Notes: generated by a model not told the origin, from the sequence alone. Positions 47,344-58,905 are shown, numbered from the stretch's first letter. The stretch is DNA of 64,000 bases from Paracoccus sp. JM45 (GCF_003590715.1 NZ_QQVY01000001.1:248001-312000); one strand, 5' to 3'. A program made the numbers and translations.

Positions 47344-47715
47344 TCAGGCCGAACGGGCAGCCGAGGCGATGCATTGCGTCGTGGCGGGGCGCGACACGAT
47401 CGATGCAACGCTATCTGCCGTTCCGCTTGCGCCGGCGCGCGATGCCTGTGCGATGTCGATCAGTTCAGCCGTCGAGGCGTTGTTGACGACACAATCGGTG
47501 TAGGGCGACACGTCCACGCCCGGCAGGCGCTTTTGCATTTCCGAATTCACGACATTGCGGGCCACGGTCCGCGATGCTGCATCCAGAACCGTCGGCGTGG
47601 TGGGCGTGGACACCGGTGCCGATGGCACGGCGGGGCCGGCAACCGGAACCGGTGCAACGCAGCCCGCCAGCGTGGCGGCGGTCAGGCCAAAGGCGGCGAT
47701 AAGATTGAAGCGCAT
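47344..47715 (-). CDS. Small lipoprotein in the sdh operon (first)
   Basis: A 123-residue putative lipoprotein with lipobox LAGC (Cys19) and a Pro/Val/Thr-rich linker (about 20-45). The remaining domain has ASRTVARNVVNSEMQKRLPG, then DCVVNNASTAELIDIAQA and CIASAARSA. The two late cysteines could form a disulfide. No known family. Its ATG overlaps the sdhA stop (TGATG), so it is translationally coupled to sdhA. A role near complex II is possible but unsupported. Confidence 0.65.
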   Translation of the reverse strand: MRFNLIAAFGLTAATLAGCVAPVPVAGPAVPSAPVSTPTTPTVLDAASRTVARNVVNSEMQKRLPGVDVSPYTDCVVNNASTAELIDIAQASRAGASGTADSVASIVSRPATTQCIASAARSA

Positions 47716-49517
47716 CAGTAAACCCTTTTCTTCGGAGCGATCTTGTTCATGTCAATGCCGCCCTGTTCGACAGTGGTCAGCGGGTCAAGGTGGACGGGAC
47801 GATAGTCCAGTTTAACCTTGTTCCCGTCCACACGTGCAAGCGAATGCTTGCGCCATGTGGCGTCATCCCGCTCGGGATAGTCTTCATGGGCATGCGCGCC
47901 ACGGCTTTCCTTGCGCGCTTCGGCAGCGACAATGGTCGCCAATGCGTTCGGCATCAGGTTCGTCAGTTCCAGCGCTTCCATCAGGTCGGTGTTCCAGATC
48001 AGACCGCGATCCGTGACCTTGATGTCGTCCATCTTGCCAGCGATGGCTTCCATCTTCTGGACACCTTCGGCCAGCGTGGCGTCGGTGCGGAAGACAGCAG
48101 CATCGGCCTGCATGGTGCGCTGCATCTGGTCGCGCAGGACAGCCGTCGGGGTCGATCCGTTGGCGTTGCGCAATGCATCAAACCGCGCCAGCGCCTTATC
48201 GACCTGTGATTGGTCGGTGGCGGGAACGGCACCCTCGCGGTCGATGACTTCGCCCGCACGGATCGCTGAGGCACGTCCGAAGACCACAAGGTCGATCAGG
48301 CTGTTCGAGCCAAGGCGGTTCGCACCATGGACCGATGCACAACCAGCCTCGCCCACAGCCATCAGGCCGGGGAAGGTCGCATCGGGGTTTTCTTCCGTGG
48401 GCGCAAGCACTTCGCCCCAATAGTTTGTGGGGATACCGCCCATGTTGTAATGCACGGTCGGGATCACCGGAATCGGTTCCTTGGTGACATCAACGCCCGC
48501 AAAGATTTTCGCCGACTCGCTGATACCCGGCAGACGTTCGGCCAGACTTTCCGGCGGCAGGTGCATCAGGTTCAGGAAGATGTGATCCTGATCTGCGCCG
48601 ATGCCGCGACCCTCGCGGATCTCCATCGTCATACAGCGGCTGACCACGTCGCGGCTGGCAAGGTCCTTATAGGTCGGCGCATAGCGTTCCATGAAACGCT
48701 CGCCTTCACTGTTGGTCAGGTAACCACCCTCGCCGCGTGCACCTTCGGTGATCAGACAGCCCGAGCCATAGATGCCGGTCGGGTGGAACTGCACGAACTC
48801 CATATCCTGCAGGGCCAGACCCGCGCGGGCCACCATGCCACCACCGTCGCCGGTGCAGGTATGGGCGCTGGTTGCACTGAAGTAGGCGCGGCCATAACCG
48901 CCCGTCGCCAGCACCACCATCTTGGCGTTGAAGACATGCATGGTGCCGTCGTCCAACTTCCAGCAGACAACGCCGGTGCAGCGACCGTCGGTGATGATCA
49001 GGTCCAGCGCAAAATATTCAATGAAGAATTCCGCGTTATGCTTTAGCGACTGACCGTAAAGCGTGTGCAGGATGGCGTGGCCGGTGCGGTCGGCAGCGGC
49101 GCAGGTGCGCTGCACGGGGGGGCCTTCGCCGAATTCGGTGGTGTGGCCGCCGAAAGGACGCTGATAAATGCGGCCATCTTCGGTGCGGCTGAAGGGAACG
49201 CCGTAATGTTCCAGCTCGTAAACGGCTTTGGGGGCCTCTCGCGCCAGATATTCCATGGCGTCCGTGTCGCCCAGCCAGTCCGAGCCCTTAACGGTGTCAT
49301 ACATATGCCACTGCCAGTTGTCGGGCCCCATGTTGGACAGCGACGCAGCGATGCCGCCCTGTGCGGCAACGGTGTGCGAACGGGTCGGGAAGACCTTGGT
49401 CACGCAAGCGGTGCGCAGACCCTGTTCAGCCATGCCAAGCGTCGCGCGCAGACCTGCGCCACCAGCGCCAACCACGACGACGTCATATTCATGCGTTTGG
49501 ATTTCGTATGCAGCCAT
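47715..49517 (-). CDS. sdhA: Succinate dehydrogenase flavoprotein subunit
   Basis: Catalytic subunit of complex II, oxidising succinate to fumarate; 600 residues. FAD-binding [17 protein letters not shown] and the covalent-FAD histidine in [14 protein letters not shown] are visible, with [13 protein letters not shown] and the catalytic RGEGGYLTN. The ATG at 49517 ([12 protein letters not shown]) is the conserved start; a longer frame upstream is not. It lies 7 bp after sdhD. Confidence 0.98.
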   Translation of the reverse strand: MAAYEIQTHEYDVVVVGAGGAGLRATLGMAEQGLRTACVTKVFPTRSHTVAAQGGIAASLSNMGPDNWQWHMYDTVKGSDWLGDTDAMEYLAREAPKAVYELEHYGVPFSRTEDGRIYQRPFGGHTTEFGEGPPVQRTCAAADRTGHAILHTLYGQSLKHNAEFFIEYFALDLIITDGRCTGVVCWKLDDGTMHVFNAKMVVLATGGYGRAYFSATSAHTCTGDGGGMVARAGLALQDMEFVQFHPTGIYGSGCLITEGARGEGGYLTNSEGERFMERYAPTYKDLASRDVVSRCMTMEIREGRGIGADQDHIFLNLMHLPPESLAERLPGISESAKIFAGVDVTKEPIPVIPTVHYNMGGIPTNYWGEVLAPTEENPDATFPGLMAVGEAGCASVHGANRLGSNSLIDLVVFGRASAIRAGEVIDREGAVPATDQSQVDKALARFDALRNANGSTPTAVLRDQMQRTMQADAAVFRTDATLAEGVQKMEAIAGKMDDIKVTDRGLIWNTDLMEALELTNLMPNALATIVAAEARKESRGAHAHEDYPERDDATWRKHSLARVDGNKVKLDYRPVHLDPLTTVEQGGIDMNKIAPKKRVY

Positions 49518-49524
49518 GTCGTCC

Positions 49525-49914
49525 TCAGATCGCTGGGGTGGTGAAGGCCATCTTTGCCAGTGCAAAGATCGCGGCGGCAATAACGCCCCAGCCGAAAATT
49601 GCGATGGCAACCATGGTCAGTTGCTGGGTCTTGCCGTGGACATAATCCGCGATCGCCCCACCCTGAGAGCCTTTGATGAAGTGAAGCATTCCCACGATCA
49701 CAAACATCGCAGTGATGATGCCGGGGAACGGACGTCCGAAGTGCGCCATAACCTGATCCTGAGGCAGGCCGATGGCGCCGCCCACGGCAATCAGGAACAA
49801 CGGGGTCAGGATGATCAGCGCATAGCTGCTCATCGTGATGCTTTGGTGATGCGCCGTGCCGGCGCGTGCCGAGCCCAGACCTTGGGCCGCTTTACGTGGT
49901 GTGATGTACCGCAT
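49525..49914 (-). CDS. sdhD: Succinate dehydrogenase membrane anchor subunit
   Basis: A 129-residue, three-helix anchor with the heme/quinone side of complex II. Typical segments: [20 protein letters not shown], then [18 protein letters not shown] with the conserved Tyr-Val-His. It pairs with SdhC to hold SdhAB. It is between sdhC (7 bp) and sdhA. Confidence 0.95.
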   Translation of the reverse strand: MRYITPRKAAQGLGSARAGTAHHQSITMSSYALIILTPLFLIAVGGAIGLPQDQVMAHFGRPFPGIITAMFVIVGMLHFIKGSQGGAIADYVHGKTQQLTMVAIAIFGWGVIAAAIFALAKMAFTTPAI

Positions 49915-49921
49915 GTTGCCC

Positions 49922-50314
49922 TCAGCCGATGAAGAAGATGATCAGGCTCAGCACGGTCAGCGCGACCGAACCGATGATGATGCCCCAAGAGGCGCGTTTG
50001 GCGTCCTCGATCTCAAGGCCCATACCGTTGTCATAGAACAGGTGACGGACACCCGACAGCGCGTGGAACCACAGCGCCCAAGTCGATGCCGTCATGATCA
50101 GAAAGCCCAGCCAGGACCGCAGGACCCAGTCGGCGGTTGCAAAGGCATCGGGGCTGCTGACAGCGGCAACCAGCCACCAGACCAGCAACAGAATGCCCGC
50201 CACCAGCGCATGGCCGGTAATGCGTGTCAGTATGGAGGTAATTGCCGGCAACGGCAGGCGATAGACCTGAAGATGGGGGGAAAGCGGCCGGTTACCCCGG
50301 TTCACGTCGGCCAT
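49922..50314 (-). CDS. sdhC: Succinate dehydrogenase cytochrome b556 subunit
   Basis: A 130-residue, three-helix membrane subunit binding heme b. The N-terminal RPLSPHLQVYRLPLPAITSI (SPHLQVY motif) and HALSGVRHLFYDNG (heme-ligand His) are typical. It is the first gene of the operon; TAGGAGGG lies close upstream of the ATG. The paired palindromes at 50484-50514 lie about 170 bp upstream. Confidence 0.95.
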   Translation of the reverse strand: MADVNRGNRPLSPHLQVYRLPLPAITSILTRITGHALVAGILLLVWWLVAAVSSPDAFATADWVLRSWLGFLIMTASTWALWFHALSGVRHLFYDNGMGLEIEDAKRASWGIIIGSVALTVLSLIIFFIG

Positions 50315-50483
50315 AGTCGGCCCTCCTATGTCGGTTCTGGCTTATCCCGTCGCAGATACCCTAAGGCAGACATCCTGGGCTGGCCGCGCGGGCTGGCGAT
50401 TGGCGCCTTTATTGATCCTGATATTGGCACCTGTCACGGACAGATACCACCCCGCGTGATGAAATGCCGCGGTTTTCCGCCTT

Positions 50484-50514
50484 TGTGATCACAGCTGCAC
50501 AGCGTGTGATCACA
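50484..50514. promoter_or_regulatory. Tandem TGTGATCACA operator pair upstream of sdhC
   Basis: The perfect 10-bp palindrome TGTGATCACA occurs at 50484-50493 and again at 50505-50514, starts 21 bp apart (two helical turns). The same pair with the same spacing lies upstream of sucC. A second inverted structure (ATGGCA at 50514-50519 with TGCCAT at 50537-50542, and GGCG with CGCC inside) abuts it. The binding protein is unknown. Confidence 0.75.
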
Positions 50515-50580
50515 TGGCAGGGCGCAGTTCACGCCGTGCCATGTCCGGTTGCCCCTGACAGGTCGGACCCGAAGTCCTTG

Positions 50581-51633
50581 TCAGTGGACCGAGTCGCCAT
50601 TCGTCGGGATCAGCGCCCAGTAATCCAGATCCAGCAGCACCTGCGGCAGGTATTTGCCATCAGCACCGTGCAACGGGAATTCCGCGCTGTCGCCCTTGGT
50701 CGCGACCAGACGCAAGCGGATGGCACCGACGCCCGGGGCAGCGGTTTCGGCTTTGTCCAGCACCTCGGACCATGCGCGGATGGTATCGCCTGCAAAGCAG
50801 GGGTTCGCATGGGTGCCACCGTTCAGTGCCACGATCATCTGCGCGTTGGCCAACCCGTTAAAGGATAGCGCCCGCGCCAGACTGATAACATGCCCGCCAT
50901 AGACCAGACGCTTGCCGTCTTCGCGATGGGTCGCGTCGAAATGCACTTTGGCGGTGTTCTGCCACATGCGGGTGGCCAGCATATGTTCAGCCTCGGAAAT
51001 GGTCACGCCGTCCACATGATCGATGCGTTCGCCAATGGCGTAATCGCCCCAGCAATGCGGTTCCCCCGCCAGACTGAAGTCATATTCGGTGAAATCCAGA
51101 TCGGTCGGGATGGCCAGATCGCTGGCCGTGACCGCATCGGGCAGATCGGGAATGACCGTCGTGGGTGCGGGGCTGCTGGCATCGCGTTTGCGTACCATCA
51201 CCCAGCGGACGTAATCCAGCACCGGTTCGTCAACCTGATTCAGCCCGCAGGTCCGCACCCAGACCACGCCCGATGTTCCGTTCGAGTTTTCCTTTAACCC
51301 GATCACCTGACTTTCGGCCCGCAGCGTGTCGCCCGGCCAGACAGGCTGCAGCCAGCGCCCTTGGGCATAACCCAGATTGGCGATGGCATTCAGGCTGATA
51401 TCGGGAACGGTTTTGCCAAAGACCGTATGGAACGCCAGCAGATCATCCAGCGGACTGCCATCCAAGCCGACAGAGATCGCGAATTCATCGGATGAATACA
51501 GCGCATGGCGCATCGGATAAAGCGCGTGATACAACGCCCGCTCGCCCTCTGCGATGGTGCGCGGAGAGGCGTGGCGGATGACCTGACCAAGGGTGTAATC
51601 ATCGAAGAACCGTCCGGCATTGGTCTTGGTCAT
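50581..51633 (-). CDS. mch: Mesaconyl-CoA hydratase (double MaoC-like hot-dog protein)
   Basis: Hydrates mesaconyl-CoA (2-methylfumaryl-CoA) to beta-methylmalyl-CoA in the ethylmalonyl-CoA pathway for acetate assimilation. The 350 residues hold two hot-dog units: the first (about 1-165) starts RFFDDYTLGQVIRHASPRTI and the second (about 190-345) includes DGVTISEAEHMLATRMWQN and VYGGHVISLARALSFNG. Length and the neighbouring malyl-CoA gene support the assignment over a generic MaoC dehydratase. It overlaps the DUF1737 gene (ATGA). Its position beside sdh matches what I remember for Rhodobacter. Confidence 0.87.
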   Translation of the reverse strand: MTKTNAGRFFDDYTLGQVIRHASPRTIAEGERALYHALYPMRHALYSSDEFAISVGLDGSPLDDLLAFHTVFGKTVPDISLNAIANLGYAQGRWLQPVWPGDTLRAESQVIGLKENSNGTSGVVWVRTCGLNQVDEPVLDYVRWVMVRKRDASSPAPTTVIPDLPDAVTASDLAIPTDLDFTEYDFSLAGEPHCWGDYAIGERIDHVDGVTISEAEHMLATRMWQNTAKVHFDATHREDGKRLVYGGHVISLARALSFNGLANAQMIVALNGGTHANPCFAGDTIRAWSEVLDKAETAAPGVGAIRLRLVATKGDSAEFPLHGADGKYLPQVLLDLDYWALIPTNGDSVH

Positions 51634-51839
51634 TGCTGCCCCAGCTTCATGTCGGGATGGTATTCCGCCTCGACCTCTTTGGTGACGGCCTGACCGCAGC
51701 GCATGACACCACGTGCGGCATCGAACGACATGGCGGGATCGCCCTGCAGCGCCCAGCCCTTGGACAAAGCCTCGCTGATGCGATGGCAGAATTGCGATGT
51801 GTCGTCATCGGTGATGAAACGGTAAAGGGTGGGCATCAT
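51630..51839 (-). CDS. DUF1737 domain protein
   Basis: A 69-residue protein matching the DUF1737 pattern: YRFITDDDTSQFCHRISEAL then KGWALQGDP and a C-terminal GQAVTKEVE. No signal or membrane segment. Function is unknown; such proteins sit near ethylmalonyl-CoA genes in this clade. It is coupled to the hydratase and nnrU by 4-bp overlaps. ATGATG gives two possible starts (51839 or 51836). Confidence 0.85.
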   Translation of the reverse strand: MMPTLYRFITDDDTSQFCHRISEALSKGWALQGDPAMSFDAARGVMRCGQAVTKEVEAEYHPDMKLGQQ

Positions 51840-52387
51840 GCGCCTCCGAAGGGTGAGGGGCCGATAAGGCCGTGGATTGCGCCGACAACCAGCATGACGA
51901 TCACTGCGCCTGCAAGAGCCATCATCTCTTTCCTGATCGGGAAGGGACCGGTGGGGCGGACCAATTCGGACGCGCGGTTGATGACCTGCATTTCAACCAG
52001 CGCCCAGACCAGCAAGCCGCCGAACAGAATGAATGACGGCGTATCGCCATTGACCACCAAATGCGCGACGGCCCAAAGCGAAAAGCCCCACAGCATTGCA
52101 TGGCGGGTATAGGCGGTGACACGGGTTTTCATGCCCGATGCGGCGAACATATAGAAAGCCGCCAGAACCAGAAGGTTGTTGATGCCCACCAAGGGCGCGC
52201 TGGGGCCCCAGAAAAACGCACCGTCCGCCATGCGATAGCCGATGATCATCAGCAGAATCGACAAGGCCAGCAATCCGGCGACGATCTTGCGTCCCTTACC
52301 GCCCATTGCGGCCCGTTGGGCAGGTGCCGCGCGTTTATAAAGATGTGCAGCCCACCACAGGGCAACACCAAGGATCAGGATCAGCAT
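51836..52387 (-). CDS. NnrU-family membrane protein
   Basis: A 183-residue integral membrane protein with about five helices. NnrU pattern: WWAAHLYKR at the start, ITR-like TRHAMLWGFSLWAVAHLVVNGD and VEMQVINRAS later. NnrU is named for nitric-oxide metabolism in Rhodobacter, but there are no denitrification genes here; its true role is unclear. It is in a run with mcl2, DUF1737 and the hydratase. Confidence 0.87.
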   Translation of the reverse strand: MLILILGVALWWAAHLYKRAAPAQRAAMGGKGRKIVAGLLALSILLMIIGYRMADGAFFWGPSAPLVGINNLLVLAAFYMFAASGMKTRVTAYTRHAMLWGFSLWAVAHLVVNGDTPSFILFGGLLVWALVEMQVINRASELVRPTGPFPIRKEMMALAGAVIVMLVVGAIHGLIGPSPFGGA

Positions 52388-52429
52388 CTGGCTTCCTTTT
52401 GCTGGAATGCGTTTGACGGCACCTTGCGC

Positions 52430-53278
52430 TTAATGCGCCATTTCCGCAATCGCCTGCGCCTTTTGCAAAATGTCGCGTGCGGTGGCGACATGCAGGTTCT
52501 CGACGATCTTGCCATCGACGACAGCGACACCCCTGCCTTGGGCGGTGGCATCATCGAATGCGTCGATCTGGCGGCGGGCAAGGTCGATTTCGGCATCTGT
52601 CGGGGCGAAGGCTTGGTTCGCAATCTCCAGCTGGGCAGGATGGATCAGCGTCTTGCCGTCGAAACCCATATCGCGGCCCTGATCACATTCGGCGCGCAAC
52701 CCATCGTCATCCTTGAAGGCGTTGAAGACCCCGTCGATGATCACCACCCCATGCGCTTTGGCCGCCAACAGGCATAACCCCAGCCCCGCCATCATCGGCA
52801 GGCGGTCGGCGCAAAAGCGGGTGCCCAGATCTTTTGCCAGATCATTGGTGCCCATCACCATCCCCTGCAAACGCGGATGCACGGCGATAGCGGCGGCGTT
52901 CAGCATTCCCAAGGGCGTTTCCATCATCGCCCAAAGCGGCGTGTCGGGGATCAGGTCGGCAATGGCATCCAGATCCTGCGGGCTGTCCACCTTGGGGATC
53001 AGAACGGCGTCGATCTTATCGGCCAGCTTTGCACAGGCCCGCGCATCATCCCTGCCCCATTCGGTGGCCAGCCCGTTGATCCGCAGAATACGGGCGCGCG
53101 GGCCGTAATGCTGTGACAAAGCCTGCTGCAACCCTTGGCGGGCGGCGGCTTTCTGATCGGGGGCAACGGCATCCTCAAGGTCGAAAATGATTGCATCGGC
53201 GGGCAGACCCCGCGCCTTTTCCATGGCGCGGTCGTTGGCGGCGGGAATATACAGAACGGAACGGTAAGGGCGGGCCAT
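52430..53278 (-). CDS. mcl2: HpcH/HpaI (CitE-like) malyl-CoA lyase or (3S)-malyl-CoA thioesterase
   Basis: A 282-residue TIM-barrel enzyme of the CitE family. Motifs: RSVLYIPAANDRAMEKA, IIFDLEDAVAPDQK with the metal-binding Asp/Glu, LIPKVDSPQDL, and the GFDGKTLIHPAQLE signature. Next to mesaconyl-CoA hydratase, it likely handles malyl- or beta-methylmalyl-CoA. The length and short N-terminus fit the thioesterase Mcl2 of Rhodobacter sphaeroides better than Mcl1, but I cannot exclude a lyase. The ATG at 53278 is the conserved start. Confidence 0.8.
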   Translation of the reverse strand: MARPYRSVLYIPAANDRAMEKARGLPADAIIFDLEDAVAPDQKAAARQGLQQALSQHYGPRARILRINGLATEWGRDDARACAKLADKIDAVLIPKVDSPQDLDAIADLIPDTPLWAMMETPLGMLNAAAIAVHPRLQGMVMGTNDLAKDLGTRFCADRLPMMAGLGLCLLAAKAHGVVIIDGVFNAFKDDDGLRAECDQGRDMGFDGKTLIHPAQLEIANQAFAPTDAEIDLARRQIDAFDDATAQGRGVAVVDGKIVENLHVATARDILQKAQAIAEMAH

Positions 53279-53359
53279 GGCATCCTCTGGGTAACAAAGT
53301 TGCGTCAGACTGCCGCGACGCGGCATGAATCGCAATATAAAACTTGCCGCAGTGCGGCG

Positions 53360-54109
53360 TCAGCTTGCGAAAGCCTGCCAGATCAAACGTAGGGAAACCA
53401 GCAAAAGGCCCCATGTGATCAGCTTGTAAAACAGGTCTTTGGGAATGATCTTGACCACCCGCAGGCCGACCCAAACCGCCACCAGCGAGACCGGCATCAA
53501 CACGGCTGCAGTCGCCAGATTGGCGGATGAAAACTGCCCTAACAGCGCATAGGGGATCAGCTTGACCCAATTGCCCACAGCAAAGAACCACGTCGTGGTA
53601 CCCGCAAAGATCAACGGCGACAGGCGCAACGGCTGGGCATAAACCTGCCATAAGGGCGCGCCGGAATGGCTGACAAAGCTGGTATATCCGGCCAGACTGC
53701 CCCAAAGGCTGCCTGCAAACAGCGACGGACGGCGCGGCGCCTTATCCAGCCGCGGACGCAGCAACGCATTCAGCGCAAAGCCCAGACCGATGACCCCCAC
53801 AATCAGCGTCACGCCCCAGACCGGCACGACAGACGCCGTCGCCCAGCCGACAAATATCCCGACCATTGCCCCTGGCAACGAACAGGCCAGCACCCGCAAA
53901 TCAAAGTCACGGCGAAAGGCCAGCAGCCCGCCGACATCGGAAATCACATAGATCGGCAAAAGCAGACCCGCTGCCTGAACGGGCGACATCACCAGCGACA
54001 TCGACGGGACCGAGATGATTCCCACCATCGCCAATCCCCCCTTCGACAAGCCGACAGCCGTCGCCGAAATCACCGCCAGAATCCATCCCGCCACTGTCAG
54101 ATCAAGCAT
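53360..54109 (-). CDS. TSUP/TauE-SafE family sulfite or organic anion exporter
   Basis: A 249-residue inner-membrane permease with about eight helices. It begins VAGWILAVISATAVGLSKGG, typical of TauE/SafE (TSUP) proteins, with a second similar repeat including GSLAGYTSFVSHSGAPLWQV. The transported compound is unknown (sulfite, sulfoacetate or other anions). GGGGTGGGG lies just upstream of the ATG at 54109. It is divergent from mdh across 160 bp; no clear promoter elements seen. Confidence 0.88.
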   Translation of the reverse strand: MLDLTVAGWILAVISATAVGLSKGGLAMVGIISVPSMSLVMSPVQAAGLLLPIYVISDVGGLLAFRRDFDLRVLACSLPGAMVGIFVGWATASVVPVWGVTLIVGVIGLGFALNALLRPRLDKAPRRPSLFAGSLWGSLAGYTSFVSHSGAPLWQVYAQPLRLSPLIFAGTTTWFFAVGNWVKLIPYALLGQFSSANLATAAVLMPVSLVAVWVGLRVVKIIPKDLFYKLITWGLLLVSLRLIWQAFAS

Positions 54110-54251
54110 ATCCCCACCCCCTTGCATGACGTGCAAGGCTTGGCGTGGACGCGCAATTTTGGCAAGTGGTGCTGTGCCGACCGCCGCGTTGCAGCACGAC
54201 TCACTTGCGATTCATTGCGCAACGCCTTAACCCCTACGCAACATTCCATAA

Positions 54252-55232
<981 letters not shown>

Positions 55233-55258
55233 TCGATCCGGCGACTTGTGACTTTGGG

Positions 55259-55288
55259 AACGGCGCGCCATGTTTGGCGCGCCGTTTT
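55259..55288 (+). terminator. Intrinsic terminator after mdh
   Basis: AACGGCGCGCC (55259-55269) pairs with GGCGCGCCGTT (55276-55286), 6-base loop, then TT. The T run includes the last stem bases. Confidence 0.85.
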
Positions 55289-55308
55289 CACATTCAAAGG
55301 GGTGCCGG

Positions 55309-56484
55309 ATGCGCCGTTTGCTTGCTGTTCTAAGCCTGATCGCCGGTCCGGCCTTTGCGGATGATACCACCACCTCGGGGATGATTGCCGAAACGGGGCT
55401 GGCGCGCACGGCTGAAACGCTGTCGGCGCAACCACCCTCGCCGGAACGCGACATGGCGCTGTCGGCTGTGACCTTTCTTGCAGGAATAGAGGCTGGATAT
55501 CAGGCCCGCTGGCGCATTGGTGCGACCGAACCACTGGTGCCGCTGCCCCTGCTCGGCACGTCTTTGCCACCTAACCCCGATCCGCAGCCGATGCAGGCCG
55601 ACGCCGTTAATACCATCATGACCGATCTGGCGCAGGCGATGCAGAACACCCGCAGCGCCCTGCCCGCCACCGATGCGGCGCTGGTGCTGGATCTGGACGA
55701 TCTATGGCTGGATGTGAACGCCGACGGCATCCGGACCAAGGATGAAGATCTGGTCCCTCTGACCGTCTTCTTTCGTACAGACGACCTGACCCCGATCCGC
55801 TTTGACACGTCCGATATGCATTGGCTGCGCGCCTATACCCATCTGGTCGAGGCTGCTGCCACGCTGGTCCTTGCCTTCGATCCCGCGCCTGCGCTGGCGG
55901 AACAAATCAAGCTGACAGACATATTGACCCAGCAATTCGCCCAGCCTCCGGGACAGATGGCGCGTGCGCCGAACCTGCACCGGCAGGCACAGCAATACGG
56001 CCCGCTGGTCGATCGCCTTGCCGTGGTTGTGCAGACATTGCGCCAGCAGCCGGACCCCGAACTGACCCGCACCGCCAGCCGTCATTTGCAGGATATGGTG
56101 ACCGCAAATATTGATTTCTGGCAGGCCGTGAAGGCGGAAACCGACAATGATCGCGAATGGATTCCCAATAACACCCAACAGGCTGCTGCGGGCTTTGTTC
56201 TGCCCGAGGGGACAGGGGCGCTTTGGCTGACGGTGCTGGATGACATGGATCAGGTGTTGAAGGGCAAGATGCTGGTCCCTTTCTGGCGTTTTGCGCCGGG
56301 ATATGGCGTTGATCTGTCCATGTGGCTGCAAGATCCGCAACCGGTCGGGGTGGCGGATTGGGTTCAGGGGACCGCCGCCCTGCCCTATCTGCGACCGGGC
56401 CTGACCGTCGGATCGGATAATCTGGAAGCCTTCCTGCAAATGTTCGGCGGCCGTGCGGTTCTGTATATGCTGCTTTTGAACTAG
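55309..56484 (+). CDS. Secreted protein of unknown function with a calcium-loop-like motif
   Basis: A 391-residue hypothetical with signal peptide 1-17 (ending AFA-D). No known family recognised. It carries DVNADGIRTKDE (residues 135-146), close to an EF-hand or dockerin calcium loop (D-x-N-x-D-G, acidic end), though position 8 is Arg rather than a hydrophobic residue. The rest is helix-rich and ends FGGRAVLYMLLLN. The ATG at 55309 gives the signal peptide. Located between mdh and the suc operon, which may place it in the same regulatory region. Confidence 0.65.
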   Translation: MRRLLAVLSLIAGPAFADDTTTSGMIAETGLARTAETLSAQPPSPERDMALSAVTFLAGIEAGYQARWRIGATEPLVPLPLLGTSLPPNPDPQPMQADAVNTIMTDLAQAMQNTRSALPATDAALVLDLDDLWLDVNADGIRTKDEDLVPLTVFFRTDDLTPIRFDTSDMHWLRAYTHLVEAAATLVLAFDPAPALAEQIKLTDILTQQFAQPPGQMARAPNLHRQAQQYGPLVDRLAVVVQTLRQQPDPELTRTASRHLQDMVTANIDFWQAVKAETDNDREWIPNNTQQAAAGFVLPEGTGALWLTVLDDMDQVLKGKMLVPFWRFAPGYGVDLSMWLQDPQPVGVADWVQGTAALPYLRPGLTVGSDNLEAFLQMFGGRAVLYMLLLN

Positions 56485-56538
56485 GTCGCCGGCAAAGCGC
56501 ATCCGAATCAAGCAGCCCGTGCCATCCGTCGCAATCTT

Positions 56539-56569
56539 TGTGATCACAGCGTTTCAACGTGTGATCACA
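56539..56569. promoter_or_regulatory. Tandem TGTGATCACA operator pair upstream of sucC
   Basis: TGTGATCACA at 56539-56548 and 56560-56569; starts 21 bp apart, the same pitch as the pair before sdhC. In both places the first copy is preceded by TT and followed by GC, and the second is followed by T. The last copy ends 110 bp before the sucC ATG. Confidence 0.75.
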
Positions 56570-56679
56570 TTAAGCAAGAACCCGCCTGTTTTCTGCATTT
56601 TAAGGGAAAAACGTTTTAGTGGCCCTTTCCCATATGCAACATTGCCCCCAAATCTGTCGAACCGAATGAGGGGGTCGAG

Positions 56680-57873
56680 ATGAACATCCACGAATACCAG
56701 GCCAAGGCGCTGTTGCGTCAATACGGCGCGCCCGTCAGCGATGGTCGCATCGTGACCAAGGCCGACGAAGCAAAGTCGGCAGCAGGCGAAATGGACGGCC
56801 CGCTTTGGGTTGTGAAAGCCCAGATCCACGCAGGTGGACGCGGCAAGGGCCATTTCAAAGAAGCCGAAGCCGGTGAAAAAGGCGGCGTTCGTCTGGCAAA
56901 ATCCGTCACCGAAGCCGAAGAACTGACCCGTCAGATGCTGGGCCGCACGCTGGTTACGCACCAGACCGGTCCCGCAGGCAAGCAGGTCAACCGCATCTAT
57001 ATCGAAGACGGTTCGGACATTGCCCGCGAATTGTATCTGGCGATGCTGGTTGATCGCCAGACCTCGCGCGTGTCGTTTGTTGCCTCGACCGAAGGCGGCA
57101 TGGACATCGAGGATGTTGCCGCCAACACCCCCGAGAAAATTGTCAGCTTCAGCGTTGATCCCGCATCGGGATTGTCGGATTTCCATGGCCGCCGCGTTGC
57201 TTTCGCGTTGGGTCTGGAAGGCCAGCAGGTCAAGCAGTGTGTTGCGCTGGTTCGCAACCTGTATCGCCTGTTCATCGACAAAGACATGGAGATGCTGGAG
57301 ATCAACCCGCTGATCGTGACGCCCGAAGGCAACATCAAGTGCCTGGACGCCAAGATGGGCTTCGACAACAACGCCCTTTATCGTCAGGCCGACATGCTGG
57401 CCCTGCGCGACGAAACCGAAGAAGATGCCAAAGAACTGGCAGCTTCCAAGTTCGACCTGAACTACATCGCGCTGGACGGCGAAATTGGCTGCATGGTGAA
57501 CGGTGCCGGTCTGGCCATGGCCACTATGGACATCATCAAGCTGTTCGGCGCCGAACCCGCCAACTTCCTTGACGTAGGTGGCGGCGCGACCAAGGAAAAG
57601 GTCACCGAGGCCTTCAAGATCATCACCAGCGACCAGAACGTCAAAGGCATTCTGGTCAACATCTTTGGCGGCATCATGCGCTGCGACATCATCGCGGAAG
57701 GCATTATTGCCGCCGTGAAAGAGGTCGGCCTGCAGGTTCCGCTGGTGGTCCGTCTGGAAGGCACCAATGTCGAACTGGGCAAAGAGATCATTGCGGGTAG
57801 CGGCCTGAATGTGATCGCAGCCGACGACCTGTCGGATGCAGCGCAGAAGATCGTGAAAGCGGTCAAAGGCTAA
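56680..57873 (+). CDS. sucC: Succinate-CoA ligase (ADP-forming) beta subunit
   Basis: TCA-cycle enzyme converting succinyl-CoA to succinate with substrate-level phosphorylation; 397 residues. ATP-grasp domain: [36 protein letters not shown]-terminal flavodoxin-like part: [26 protein letters not shown] stands before the ATG. It is first of the suc operon and follows the paired operators. Confidence 0.98.
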   Translation: MNIHEYQAKALLRQYGAPVSDGRIVTKADEAKSAAGEMDGPLWVVKAQIHAGGRGKGHFKEAEAGEKGGVRLAKSVTEAEELTRQMLGRTLVTHQTGPAGKQVNRIYIEDGSDIARELYLAMLVDRQTSRVSFVASTEGGMDIEDVAANTPEKIVSFSVDPASGLSDFHGRRVAFALGLEGQQVKQCVALVRNLYRLFIDKDMEMLEINPLIVTPEGNIKCLDAKMGFDNNALYRQADMLALRDETEEDAKELAASKFDLNYIALDGEIGCMVNGAGLAMATMDIIKLFGAEPANFLDVGGGATKEKVTEAFKIITSDQNVKGILVNIFGGIMRCDIIAEGIIAAVKEVGLQVPLVVRLEGTNVELGKEIIAGSGLNVIAADDLSDAAQKIVKAVKG

Positions 57874-57886
57874 GCATGATCCTCTG

Positions 57887-57907
57887 GCCGCGCCTTGCTG
57901 GCGCGGC
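57887..57907 (+). other. Intergenic hairpin between sucC and sucD
   Basis: GCCGCGCC (57887-57894) and GGCGCGGC (57900-57907) form an 8-bp perfect stem with a 5-base loop. There is no T tract, so it is not a clear terminator; it may stabilise the sucC message. Confidence 0.6.
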
Positions 57908-57957
57908 GTTCCGGAACATCGGTGCGCCAAGTCGCACCCCTACGCAAGGAGGCCATG

Positions 57958-58842
<885 letters not shown>

Positions 58843-58855
58843 TGATTTGACTGTT

Positions 58856-58883
58856 TGCCCCCCACGTCTAACTATGGGGGGCA
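58856..58883 (+). other. Strong intercistronic hairpin after sucD
   Basis: TGCCCCCCA (58856-58864) pairs with TGGGGGGCA (58875-58883), 10-base loop. No T run follows and the next coding region starts 23 bp later, so it may serve as an attenuator or RNA-stability element between sucCD and sucAB. Confidence 0.55.
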
Positions 58884-58905
58884 GATAGTATGAAGGGACA
58901 GAACC

